Assembly: GCA_003313425.1 (NCBI GenBank)
Contig: NHZP01000008.1
Span: forward strand, 1,240,001-1,304,000
Source: Pseudopyrenochaeta lycopersici
Lineage: Eukaryota; Ascomycota; Dothideomycetes; Pleosporales; Pseudopyrenochaetaceae
Reading direction: 5' to 3'
DNA: 64,000 bases
A program made the position numbers and the translations under genes. Below, one piece after another: positions 11,993-23,095 of the stretch; position 1 is the stretch's first letter; the number at the start of each line of letters is the position of its first letter. The notes under the pieces were generated by a model. It did not search any database. It saw only the letters and a program-made list of their open reading frames with translations, and had not been told where the DNA came from.

Positions 11993-12673
11993 TCATGAGT
12001 TAATTTGTCTCGAATAACAGTCCAAACACCACGGATCTCCTTCTTGACCAACCTCGACTATGCATTTCTTGCATACGGATCCCCCACATCCCCCAACACA
12101 TTCCCGAGCGCAGATATAGCAGGTCCGGCCATCGCATCGATTACAGTCTAGGTAGTTTACTAGGTCCTTCTTGCGTTTCGGTGCTAAGTTGCAGGCGTGA
12201 CAGGGTCGTAGGTCTGACGCGACCTGTGCTGAGAGATGGGGCTGTACAGAAGTCGATGGGAGACTGGGTTCGATGTCCATGAGGTGCGAGGTCGACTTGG
12301 TGAGTGTTGCTTTAGGGCCGAGGCGTTTCATTTGCTTGGACGGCCGCCTTTCCGGGGCCGCCTTGGTTTGTGTCGACAAGAGAAGAGCGTAGGATAAGTT
12401 GTTGTGTGGACGAGTAGATTCTCGGTCGGACGAAGGTAGCCAATGCTGTCCCTGGTGCTTGTTGCTGATATGATCGGGATTCGGCCCTCGTATGGCGCCA
12501 TCGAGGCTCTCGTACGGGCTTGCGGGGCCCTCTCTGGCATCATGTCTTTTTCTTTTGCCCAAGCCTGTTGTGTGCTGGGGACTGGCCGCGGTCGGCCAAA
12601 ACGACGGCATCGAGTTCTGTTCTCGGTCGTGGGTTGGAGTGGGGCCAAAGAGGTCTGAAGTGATGTAGACCAT
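11993..12673 (-). CDS. Cys-rich fungal protein, putative zinc-binding
   Basis: Single-exon gene of 226 aa without an assigned function. The ATG at 12673 sits in a strong context (GCCGCCATGG), so I preferred it to the non-ATG upstream extension. The N-terminal 150 residues are basic and low-complexity, including GKRKRHD as a possible nuclear signal. The C-terminal 70 residues hold twelve cysteines in six closely spaced pairs: CHAC, CNRC, CYIC, CVGGC, CKKC and CLDC. That spacing resembles a cross-brace zinc fold such as RING or FYVE, but histidines are scarce and I cannot name the domain. It is divergent from the ELMO gene. Coding is supported by length, start context and the highly patterned C-terminus. 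Confidence 0.72.
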   Translation of the reverse strand: MVYITSDLFGPTPTHDREQNSMPSFWPTAASPQHTTGLGKRKRHDAREGPASPYESLDGAIRGPNPDHISNKHQGQHWLPSSDRESTRPHNNLSYALLLSTQTKAAPERRPSKQMKRLGPKATLTKSTSHLMDIEPSLPSTSVQPHLSAQVASDLRPCHACNLAPKRKKDLVNYLDCNRCDGRTCYICARECVGGCGGSVCKKCIVEVGQEGDPWCLDCYSRQINS

Positions 12674-13187
12674 GGCGGCGAGCTCACGGCGAAGCGGCCA
12701 AGGGCAGCCCAGATGCAGGTCCAAGGGGAAGGCGCACAAGACAGTACAGACACAAGGCAGAGGGGTATCAACAAGCCCCGTGTGCCGGAAAGCAACAGCA
12801 AGAGCGGACGAGAACAGAGCGACGCACGCGGGAAGCGCGACCCCAGCAGGGACTGGAAGAGCGAAGTGTTGTTGTCCAGAGGATCATCGCCCTAGCGCTC
12901 ATGCCTGCCTAGCGTGGGCCAGGCAGGAAGGCGCCAGTGGCCCATGCTGCAAGACACCCCCACAGCACGTGAGGCCGCCAAGCCAATGTTCGCGACGGGC
13001 TAACGCGACCGCAAAGGGTCAAACCACGGGCTTCCCTTTGACGACCGACAGCACCCTTGTACATTTTAGTTTTGGCATTTTGTACATACATGATGTTGTG
13101 CATCACTAGGTAGTTGTGATGAACTCCCAATACCCACAAACTTACCCCACACTACTTTCTGGCATCCTTTGCTGAGCGTCTGGAGCT
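12674..13187. promoter_or_regulatory. Divergent intergenic region, Cys-rich gene / ELMO gene
   Basis: A 514-bp GC-rich spacer that must carry both promoters and leaders. Plus-strand frames here overlap the minus-strand gene and have no protein character. No specific element is assigned. Confidence 0.4.
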
Positions 13188-15432
13188 ATGGATAGCGTGA
13201 ATGTCTCCGAATTGGTCGCGCGACTCGGCGCGGAGGAGGAGTCGGTGCGGAAAATGGCAGTGTTCAAGCTGCAAAGCGCCATAGGAGACCCGTCTTTTGC
13301 AGACGTCTTCATATACGAAGGAGGCCTGCCTAAGCTTAGATTCCTCGCCTTGCATTCCACGGGCAACACGCTGGCCTACTGTCTCACGTCCCTGGCACGC
13401 CTGCTGGAGCTCGACAAGGGGTGGGACCATGTTACGGACGATCTGATCGCAAGAGTAAGTCTTGAGTGTCACAGACGTATGAGGAGGTCTGACAGATGGC
13501 CCATAGATAGTCGATCTCGTAGTCGCTCAGCCTCTTGTCAATGTCAATCGGGGCGCCATGTCAGTCCTCGCGGCCATTGTTGGTCACCCCTCGCACCGCA
13601 ATTCCCAGCCTGGCGTCACTGGCTTCCAGCGACTGAAGCCAGCCGTCGACACCCAGCCGCAGTTCCTCCCTGCGCTCGTCGAGAAGATAACCTCTGCCGA
13701 CCATGCACTATGTGCAAATTCCCTGCAGCTCATAAATGCGCTTATGCGTGATGCAATCGCAAACGACGCCGACTTTGAGTGGCCCAAGTTTATAAAGCAA
13801 TTGCAGGAACTGGGCGTCATAAAGAGTGTGTACGGACTGATGCAGAGTTCCGCAATACAGGATCTGGCGCATCCATTACTAGACTTCCAGTCATTAACCA
13901 AGATTTTGTTGAGGAATTGGAGGGAGCAACGGGTTGATCTGGAGAAGTCAGACCATCGCAGAGCCCTTCGCGGTTTGCATACTGCAAGCAATTCGGACAA
14001 GTCAGGGTCGGACCCCAGGGGTAGCAAGAAACAGAACCCGGTGAAGTGGAGGCGTTTAGGTTTCGATACCGAATCACCAGCTTGGGAGTTTGATACAACC
14101 GGATTCCTGGGCCTTATGGACCTGACCGACTTCGTCTACAAGAACGAGGATGGTTTCCAGAAGCTATTGTTAGAACAATCCGCAGAACCACTTGACCAGC
14201 GATGTCCAGTCGCCCGTGCAAGTCTTTCGGTCACGGTGATCCTGTACGAGCACTTTGAGGTGGATAAGTTGGATGATATCGAGTCACATAGATACACAAC
14301 TCTGGAATCCCGAGCCAACTTCGACCGAGCGTTCAAACCCTTATTGCTTCATTGGTCGAGACTACACACAAGCGGGTTGAACGCCTTCATTCGGTTGTGG
14401 AAGGTGGCGGGTGCGCAGACTGAAGACTTTGAGAAGATCGAAGAGCTGGTTCGGATCCTGATTGAACAGATTGTCGGTCAGGCGCCACGTACCAAAGAGA
14501 TTAAGGATGTTGAAGAAGAGCTGGCAGAATTTGACCTCAAGAGACTGAGAGCGCTCCAAATGGAACTGCTCGAACTCACATATGAAGACGCGTGGGGCCA
14601 CCATTTGCGGTATGATTGTCAGCTCTGAAATTTTGTACCAAGCTAACTTCTATAGCCAAGTTCGAGATGAACTCAACCACGAAGCTCTCCAATTTGTCAA
14701 GGAGCAGCGTATTAGATGTTTACTGCAGGGGGCATGGTTTCCCACCGGCATAAACTATGGCTCAGATGCGGGTCCAGTGACGAGCAAGACGCTCGATCGT
14801 TCTGTGCCCTCAGCATGGCGCTTTGTCCGACTGTCGCACAACCGACGATATCTGCATTATGCGGACTTCGATGAGAAGACATCAACGGAGCCGAGGCTCG
14901 ATGCGCTGCAAGAAAAGAGTGAGTGTAACATGGCTTCCTATGGTGTATGGCTTGCGTTACCGCTGTGGCTGACAAGCATCTAGTCGATCTCTCCATTGTG
15001 TCTTCTGTCGTGAGCAATGTCTCGGCGTCGGCCCCGTCAACCTCGTCATCTGACAGCACTGTCACAACCCTGCCCGGCCACGAGCGTGCTTCCACATCGA
15101 CAAAGATCACGATTCACGGCTACTTGCCTCAGGCCAACCACTCACGGCAGACTTCTGGGGGTTCAGGCGCAGGGCGTAAGGAGTCAGTCTTATTACATTT
15201 ACATCCCCAGAGCCACACTCTTGCATCCGAGTGGCTTGATGGACTGTTGATGCTGCTAAATCAGCAGCCGATTACGGCAGACACCAACAAGTTAGTCAAC
15301 TTTATCGGCGGCTATGGGCTTAAAATCCGCTTGCTCAATGTTCGATTTGAGGACCTTGGGTTGGAAGAGCCGGTTCTTCCGAGTCGCGAAGGACTTGACG
15401 ATGATTTTTATTACGACATAGCAGGAGCTTGA
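13188..15432 (+). CDS. ELMO/CED-12 family protein
   Basis: Exons are 13188..13454, 13507..14609, 14656..14918 and 14984..15432, 693 aa, with introns of 52, 46 and 65 bp all in phase. The N-terminal 200 residues form helical armadillo-like repeats (SVRKMAVFKLQSAIGD, TLAYCLTSLARLLELD). The middle (about 260-440) resembles the ELMO core, with GFLGLMDLTDFVYKNEDGFQ and LLLHWSRLHTSGLNAFIRLW. The C-terminal part resembles a PH-like domain. In animals ELMO proteins partner with DOCK-type Rac exchange factors in actin control. Fungal members are little studied, so a role in Rac/Cdc42 polarity signalling is inference. The ATG at 13188 is the first in frame. Confidence 0.82.
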
Positions 15433-16726
15433 AATGTTGAGAGGATCTGCACGATCTTGTTCGTCCTCCTTGAACATACTTCAAAAGTTGGCCAAGTTTG
15501 CGAGGCGGTGACATGCACCCTTGGATAATTGTATCAAAAGCCAAGTTGTACGACAGGACGCTTTTGCAGTGCATGGAATATGGTGTCCAAATACATTGAA
15601 CTTTGTGAGCAGAGGGACGCTGTTTCGGCTGCCAGTGTTTGGGTATTTAGATGGCGGTTTGGAGAGGTGGCGACGTGCCGGGGGTTGTGGGTGGATGCTG
15701 TACTTCTCTTGAGATACCCTTGCTTCTACTCTGCAATCAGACATCATCCGTATAGGCAATTTGCTCCCATGGATAGCTCGGATGCAGCATGCATGCTCAT
15801 CAGCTTCACCGTTACACAGGACATGCTCGCGAGGGCGCACAAAGAGTGTGGCAGTCTGTGCAGTATTGCTTGTGCCACATCTGGCTGATGTGTTGAACCA
15901 GCCATTCGGATGGCCCGAGGCACAGTTTTCCAGAAGCAACATTGATGAAAGGCTAAAAGAAACGAGAGAGCCTTGTGGTCGATCTCGGGGGCTGCTATCA
16001 ATTCCATCAGCCGGGTAACGTTTCGTGATGCGGTGTGTCGCAGGCCAGCGCGCTAAGCATGCCGGCCCCACTGAGAGTCTGTTCCTGAGTGACCACGGCC
16101 CTGAAACAGCGGACAGCAAGGTGGAGAGCGGGGAGCTGATGCCTGTGGGACCACGATGCGCGGACCCATTGGCCCAAGTCATGGTGTTTGCTGTTATTGT
16201 TGCTTTGCTGCCATGGCCCCCGCTCCGCCATGGGGGACGCCTGTCCGAATGATCGTGATGGTTTAGTACGGGCATGTGTCAGGGGTGCAGTATTCGTTGG
16301 TCTGCTTCCTGCAACGTAGCGGGCGTTGTTTGACTCTCGGATTGAGAGCCATGGCTGTGCTAGGGCCCCAGTTGTGAGGGTGAGAGTGAAAGTCTGCGTC
16401 TCTGGCGGCGCGTTAGCTGCAGCTGTGGCATCCCGACCGTACGAATATGCAGCCGCCCCAGGTGCATCTGCGGTATGCTGCTAAGCCCTCAGATTGTTTC
16501 TGTTTCCGCAGTCGCCGCTGTATTTGATCCCTTTGCTTCTTTCCCATCCTCTGCACTTGCTTCACCTTGGACAGCCCTACCAGGCCGGCGATTACAAGAA
16601 GTCTCTCCAGCACGGTGAACTCGACGCAGCAGTGGGCGACCGTGGCCAGGGCGCTCACAGATTCACATACATGTGCCTGGAATCAAGCGCCACGCCGTCA
16701 CCGCATCCTGCTCAAGAACCGAAGCC
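15433..16726. other. Intergenic region with spurious open frames
   Basis: About 1.3 kb between two plus-strand genes. It contains overlapping open frames on both strands, the longest a minus-strand frame of 264 codons at 15481-16275. None has recognisable motifs, a plausible intron structure or protein-like composition. The pyrimidine-rich segment at 16500-16570 is compatible with the promoter or leader of the next gene. Confidence 0.4.
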
Positions 16727-18327
16727 ATGAAGAGCAAAGCGAAGGCAGTCAATCGGCCTCTCCACCAGGCCGAATTCGACGCGCTGCCCTTTTCAGTCCA
16801 GTACGTTGTCCCTGCATCTCTGATTAGCCGACGACGTGATAGGGGCGCGTTATCGCCTGCATGCACTCAGTCCACCCCCCCACCAAGACTATGTACCTTG
16901 CAGACTGAGTCGACCATTATGCCATCGCTAATCCGTGCCGCTGCAGGAGAAAGTACTTCTCATCCCTGGAGCGCCTGCAGATCCAGCAACAGGCGTTCGA
17001 GGAGCCTACTTCTGGCCGCTCCTCGCGGGCAAGCCCGTCAACCCCATTCCGCCCCTCGTTGACTTTGGCATCCAGGCGTCGATTGCGCAAGCCAGAGTAC
17101 TTGGGCCAGGGCCACGACATCTCGCAGGCCGACGTCGACTTCTTTCTTTCTTTGCCGGAGAAGGTGCAGAAGCAGCATTTCTCGCGCGAAGAGCAGGTGC
17201 TGCTGCTTGCAAAGGGCGACCAGGCCTTCCATGCTGACGACCACGACTTTGAGAGGGCCCAGCAACGCTTCCACGATTTCCAGTTCGACTTTTCCAGCTC
17301 TGACCAGGCCACATCCGAACAACGCCGCCCGCGCACAAGACCATCATCATCAGCATCGTCGTCGTTGGTCAGCCCAAATCGGCCCTTGTTCCGCCTGGCG
17401 GCTTCATCAGAGGACCAACACCAACGGGACAGCAGTCTGTTCTATCTCGACATCATGAGCCCCACTGTCTCTACCAGAGCTCCCCCGCCCTACAGCGTCA
17501 GGCGGACAATGTCTCTTACTACTGCGCCTGTTCGCCATTCCACCTCATCCGCTGTACTCATGGCAGACGCTCCCCTCTATGTCAAAACATCAATTCCACG
17601 GCACGAGCGTGCACACTCATCATCGCTGTCCGGGCGAAGATCTTCCTACACGCCCACCCCGCTTGTTTTTGACCCGGAGGCCACGCACTATCAGGATCCC
17701 GAGGCGAGGAAGAAGCTTCGCATGTACCTGGCTTCTCCCCAGAAATTTGACGAGGCCATTGCATTTGGCTTTCCCTCCACACCTGGGCATGACATGGCCA
17801 CGCCCCATTACCACCTTCCCCCCATCGCTAGTCATTCTCGCAAGTTCAGTCGAGACATGCACACTTTCCTCAAGGACGGCAATCTCTCCTTTCTCGAGGA
17901 TCATGGCAGCGAAAACCAAGGCCTGGAACCCGATGAGGGCTCGGTAGCAGATGCAGAGTCACCCGCCACTCCATCAAGCACCGGTCATTCTTTCCGCTTG
18001 CACTCCCGTCAAGCGTCACAATCAAAGTTCTCTCTCGATTCCGCAGGGCTATCACCAATGCATCCAGGAGCCGGACACTTGAATCGAGAGATGACCCTGC
18101 GAATGACTTTGACCCGCCCCGATCTACGAGCTGACGATGACCAACTGTACGGCTGGCAATCTCCTGGGCCCAAAGTTGCAAAGGATGAGCGAAACCCGTT
18201 GGCCCTTGAAGATTTGGTATTGACCGATGACATGACTGGCACAAAAGGCCCATTCTACATCAAGCCTAAACCGCGTGGAAACCTTGTCACACGACTTTTG
18301 AAGCGCGCCAGTCTGAAGGGCCGATGA
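16727..18327 (+). CDS. Fungus-specific unknown protein with conserved N-terminus
   Basis: Exons are 16727..16800 and 16947..18327, 484 aa. The 146-bp intron is longer than most here but joins in phase to give LPFSVQRKYFSSLERLQIQQ. The N-terminal 120 residues look like a compact domain: a basic start (MKSKAKAVNRPLHQAEFDAL), then FLSLPEKVQKQHFSREEQVL, which resembles uncharacterised filamentous-fungal proteins I recall. The remaining 350 residues are Ser/Thr/Pro/His-rich and probably disordered, with a basic tail (LVTRLLKRASLKGR). No enzymatic motif, signal peptide or membrane segment is visible. The many Ser/Thr-Pro sites suggest a phosphorylated regulatory protein, which is inference. Confidence 0.72.
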
Positions 18328-20976
18328 TGAAAGCTGTTTCCGCTTCGTCCGCTTTGTCCCGCCCTTGAAGACTTGGCTGGATGGCCATGACCCTTCCCGG
18401 GATGATGAATCCGCTCGACAATGGGATCTACCGGCAATTCGACTTTCCCGCGCAGCTCATCGGCGAATTACATTCTGATACTTTACTTCTCCTGAGTCTC
18501 GGTTCTTCTAATTTTCTTTCTTTGTTTCCTGGTTCTTGACAAATCTGTTGCACTTCAGCGGGTGTTTCCACCTTAGGGCCACTCATCACGATCGCGGCCT
18601 GATAATGTACTGCATACGATATTCATGATGCATGAACGAGGCGTATTTCTTCCTTCACTACCATGTACCTTTTTGGTCTAGCTAGCGACATTACGAAAAA
18701 TGATACCCAGCAGCGAAAAGCGCAGGCCTTCTTCCACATACGCTCCACTTCTACTTGCTTGCCTTAATGACCTGACTTTCCATCTTGAAATACATATATC
18801 GTTTCACGTCCCCGCTACATTAAGTTCAAATCTCCGCACCAATCGCAATGTGATCGAATACTATGGAGCCCTTCCGGAGTATCCGGTCATGCACAGTGTG
18901 TTGGATTGCCGCTGCCATTGTACATGAAGCTGTATCGCTCTTGACCTGTCTTTGATGGCAGAGAGTCGAAGACGATCGACCTCCAACACTGGACACCCGC
19001 AAAGTTTGCTACCATTTTGAGGTCAATACTGCTGCCGTATAGCCCTAAGAGAAATAGGGCTGCACGGCAAGACCCGTTTCTTAGCGCTTACCCTGGTGTC
19101 CATGCTGCTCTGGCAACTGTCCAGATGGGCTCGCAGTAGTTCCTTGTCTGAACCAGGGCAGGGAAGGTTTACCGACGATCTCTTCAAATGTCACTGTATT
19201 GCTCCAGCACCTTATTGACAGGGACCAGCTTAACAGCCAGCACATCTTCGAAAGACAAGATCCCTACCTCATATATTCATGGAAGGTGCTTCTATGGGTC
19301 CAATGTGTGCCGGTTGCCAGAAGTTCCTTAGCCTGTGCATTAGAGGTGTTCTAGCTCTACTAATGTTTTCGAATGGCATATGATAAGCACCAGGATAAGG
19401 GTTCAAATGATGCTGTGCGCCATAATGACTAGAAATGGCATACCAACTAGCTCCAGCAAGTGATTAGTACGACAATATCTCACGGTATGGAATCAACTCT
19501 AGTCAAGCTGAACTACTTGTGCCACCTTCACACAATAATGTCTTGGGTAACAGCTTTAGGTTCAATTTCGTAGTTTGGCGAGTGTATACAAAATATAGTC
19601 TTGACTTGATTACATGGACTCCATCCAGTAGCGGGTGCATGAGACGAGGGAGACGTATGAATCATTAGCGGCCATAACAAAGTGATCTACAGAACGGGAC
19701 TTGAGCCCACCGTGGGAGCTATTCGGCCAGCCTTCTACGTTAGGAAAGCATTGATGGCGATGTTATGGGTAAAGTGCCTTCCGAAGTCTAGTACCGCCAT
19801 TCAACGTGTCTTGCAAGACAGATGACTTCACGCAAGAGCGGGCCTCGAGGAATGCCCGAAATAGACGCAACTCTTCTCCACACGCCCCAAAAAAGCCAAA
19901 CAAGCTGTCTTGGGATTCGCGACATAGTGTGGCTCCCCATGGTAGAGAGGCATGAGCGCTCCATCCACGCACGCACGCACGCAGCATTTCAACCTGAGTA
20001 TCGAGTTTTGAATCGAGCTATAATAAACAATGACTATCCTGCTACGGGAAAAGTAGGGAAACATTTTATCAGTGCACGGCAGTTCAAGCAGGCACAGTGA
20101 GAAGGGTAGGCGAAGGCTGAGACGTAGTGTACCGAACTCAAACGACTAGTTCGCCGGCGTCGACTGAAAAAGTATCACACCACAACACCCATGTCGAAGA
20201 TGCCGTGTCGCGAGGGCGCTACATGAGTCCAGGAAGACGCCTTATTTGGGGTCATGGAGCCCTGCGAGCCGATCGGTAGTGTCAGGAAGGCATCGACGGG
20301 TTTCCACGAGCCGAGTGAAGCGTATGCTCACACTGCCCATTTTCTATCACGACCCCAATCTTGGGCCGCAGGAGGAAAGACCAGGAACCCAAGACAATGT
20401 CGGTGCACTAGAGGGTAGGGTGTTGATTGTTCACAGCTATTACTAGTAAGTCGACTGTGGACAACAAGAGACGGGATAATCAGTTGACAGAGCGCATCAC
20501 TAGACTGCGACGTGGAAAGGCCCCAGCCCCCAGGATGTATCAGCTGCCAGACTGCAGTGTGGCTCGATTAGCTCCACATGAGATGCAAGTTGATCGGCCA
20601 GATGGATGATGCGCATGCTGAATCGCCGGGGCACGAAATCCGTCCTTCGTCGTGATGAGCACGCAATCGTGTGATGTTGATGCCAATCGACAGCTGACTA
20701 TAAGCCTCACAGTGGACCTGTAGACCCAAGGGAGAAGTGTTTGTTTGGATTAGTGTGGTAGAGGAACATGTATGACAGTGCATCCGCGTTCGGCAGGGAA
20801 CGGGTTTAAACAAATCCACAGACTCTGATTGAGTTTGCAGGCATTTGATGCATGATTGAGTTTCATTCACTTGCTGAATCGTGCATCACACCTGATATAC
20901 TTTGCTGTAAAAGCTTTTTCATTACTCGTGGTATCTGCTTGTTCTGTCGTACCTTGACTGTTGTACAGACAAGCCT
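18328..20976. other. Gene-free region of 2.6 kb
   Basis: AT-rich sequence lying 3' of both flanking genes, since both end here. Only short accidental open frames occur. A small ACGC tandem repeat lies near 19967-19983. A hairpin-like GGGACTTGAGCCCACC at about 19697 does not form a proper tRNA T-arm. I see no gene or mobile element. Confidence 0.5.
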
Positions 20977-22781
20977 TTACCTCGACAAAGCGATATCATC
21001 AATCCGTAAAATCATCTTGACTGTCTCGGCTGCTAGCTCAATCGCACTTGTACTGACCAAGAGCGGCTGCAACACGTTTTCCTCGCTGATGTCATTCTTG
21101 ACACCCCCACTCTTGATGCTGATTCCCGCGTTCTTCTGCTCTTGCGCATGTCTATGCCGTAGCTCTGTGACAACTTTGATGCTATTAAGACCCGCGTTCT
21201 CGGCCAAGGTTGTTGGAATGACCTCCATGGCATCGGCGAATGCTTTCCAGCAGATGGATTCGGTGCCGGAGAGCTCACGAGCGCGGAGGGAGAGCTGGTG
21301 GGCGATTTCGATCTCAGGAGCGCCGCCGCCAGCAAGAAGAGCCTTCTTCTTTACCAGGGAGCGGATTGCGCAATGTGCGTCATGTAGTGAGCGCTCGGTT
21401 TCGTCTAGGATAAGGCTGTTGGCGCCTCTGCAGACGATGGAGACGGTGCTCACTGTCGACTTGACGCCTGAAACCTTTACATATCGAGCGCCTGATGCTT
21501 GTACCTCCTCGACAAGATCTGCAGATCCAAGCTTGTCCTCGGTGAAGGAGTCGATGTCAGCAATGGGTTTGCAACCGGTGCTCTTGCAGATGAACTCAAT
21601 CTCATCCCGCTCAATATCCTTGATGACGAGGATCTTGAGCTTGGACAGAAAATGCAGGCTGAGGTCGTTGACAGCGTCTCGCAGAATCGACTTTTGGATG
21701 AAGAGGACATTGCACTTTGCTTTCTGGATTTTCTTCACCATGTTTAGCAAATATGTCCGCTCTTCCTTGAGAATCTTGTCCATCTGCCTGTAGTCATTGA
21801 CTACAATCTGGTTCTCCATGTCTGGTTTTGGGGGGCTCAGTTGGAACTGAATAAGGCCTATCCGGGCCTTTTCCTTTATTGTTGGTCCGCCAGCGCTCTT
21901 GACTACAGGTTGGTTGAGGACCAGTCCGTCGAGCATTTCGCTGTCTTCAATAGTGCCGCCCTGCTTCTTGATCATCCTGATATTCTTCAAGTCGACGTTG
22001 TCCGCAGTTTTGGCATCGATGACCTTCAAGACAGAGTCGACGGCCATGATGGGGAGCTTGGGCTCCTGCGCAACAATCTTGGAGGACAGTGCCGTGGTTG
22101 CGGTCTTGAGAAGAGTTTGCCTATCGGTCAGCGAGATGGGAATGGCCATCTCGGTCAAGATGGATATGGCCTCTTGTGCTGCGCGCTGGAAGGACTCTGA
22201 TATGACTGTAGGGTGGATGCCCTTGGCCAGCAACCGCTCAGCTGCACCAAGCAGACTTCCAGCAATGACGACGACCGATGTTGTGCCGTCTCCCGCTTCG
22301 ATATCCTGTGCGTGTGCGAGGTCGACAAGCATCTTCGCGGACGGGTGCATGACGCTCATCTGGTTCAACATGGTCGCGCCGTCGTTGGTGATGATGGTTT
22401 CGCCTTTGCCCGTTTGAATCTGCCACAGTTTAGCGGTATAGACCCCAAGCAGCATCGCCCAGACGCACCATCTTGTCCATTCCCTTGGGTCCCAGTGACT
22501 GTCCGAATATTAGTGTCTGGTACGCCGGTAGCAAGGCAGTGTGGGACCTACTGTGCGGATTGCATCGGCCACCGCTGCGCATCGTGGGTCAGCTTGGAGC
22601 TTTCAAATGGCACTGGCAAGTCCGCCTACCTCTCGCAGCAATGATGTTGGCGCTCCGGACAGCTCTGGGCTTTTCCTTGTCCTGTCGACTCGGTCAGTCT
22701 GTGTTTTCGGAGCTTGAAGTGTCGTGTACATGCCTTGAATGCAGCATTTCCGCCGCCGCCGCTGGCAACCTGGGCTGCCAT
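20977..22781 (-). CDS. CCT4: T-complex protein 1 subunit delta (CCT4)
   Basis: Subunit of the eight-membered cytosolic chaperonin TRiC/CCT, which folds actin, tubulin and WD40 proteins with ATP. Exons are complement(22734..22781, 22630..22681, 22552..22574, 22469..22498, 20977..22419), 531 aa, the usual length. Joining gives [16 protein letters not shown] then [20 protein letters not shown] and [21 protein letters not shown]-site motifs include TNDGATML and [12 protein letters not shown], with [10 protein letters not shown] near the C-terminal side. Four introns of 49-55 bp crowd the first 250 bp, and exons 3 and 4 are 23 and 30 bp. Intron 1 has a GC rather than GT donor. The gene is divergent from RPT1 with a 314-bp shared upstream region. 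Confidence 0.96.
22682..22733 (-). other. Non-canonical GC-AG intron in CCT4
   Basis: The first CCT4 intron reads AAG then GCATGT at its 5' end and ends TCGACAG. Splicing at GC is the only choice I found that keeps phase and joins FK to [10 protein letters not shown] as expected for the family. The nearby GT four bases in would shift the frame. The perfect AAG exon end is typical of GC donors. Branch-like CTGAC lies close to the acceptor. Confidence 0.8.
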
Positions 22782-23095
22782 TTTGCGATATACAGGAAGG
22801 ATGAGGCCAAGGGAGGGGTATCGTGGGCGTGTAGTGGGGTGTTTGCCTGCCCCGGACGCGAACTGCGAAATAATTTGGAGGCGCGATGCCTAGTACGCCA
22901 AGGCCGGCCCTGGACGCCGCCGGAGTGCCTCACCAAGCTGCCATTCCCTCCACCAGCACCCGCACCCACATTCACAAGCCCCATCTTTCCCGACCTCCTC
23001 AGACAGACACGACTTGTCCCCGGCACACAAACACATACCAGCCGCAACCAGCCGCCCGCACCTCACCCCCCAACGCCGCCGCACTCACCACAAAC
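22782..23095. promoter_or_regulatory. Shared divergent promoter region of CCT4 and RPT1
   Basis: Only 314 bp separate the start codons of two divergently transcribed protein-quality-control genes, so promoters and leaders must overlap. The RPT1-proximal half is rich in C and CA (CCCGCACCCACA-like runs), as in many fungal leaders. I looked for the yeast proteasome element GGTGGCAAA and saw no match on either strand. Confidence 0.6.

Noticed and set aside
15481..16275. 264-codon minus frame
   Set aside because: No motif, no start context and random-looking composition. Overlapping plus frames are equally open.
19690..19720. tRNA-like T-arm hairpin
   Set aside because: The loop does not read TTCRA and there is no D-arm, anticodon arm or acceptor stem around it.
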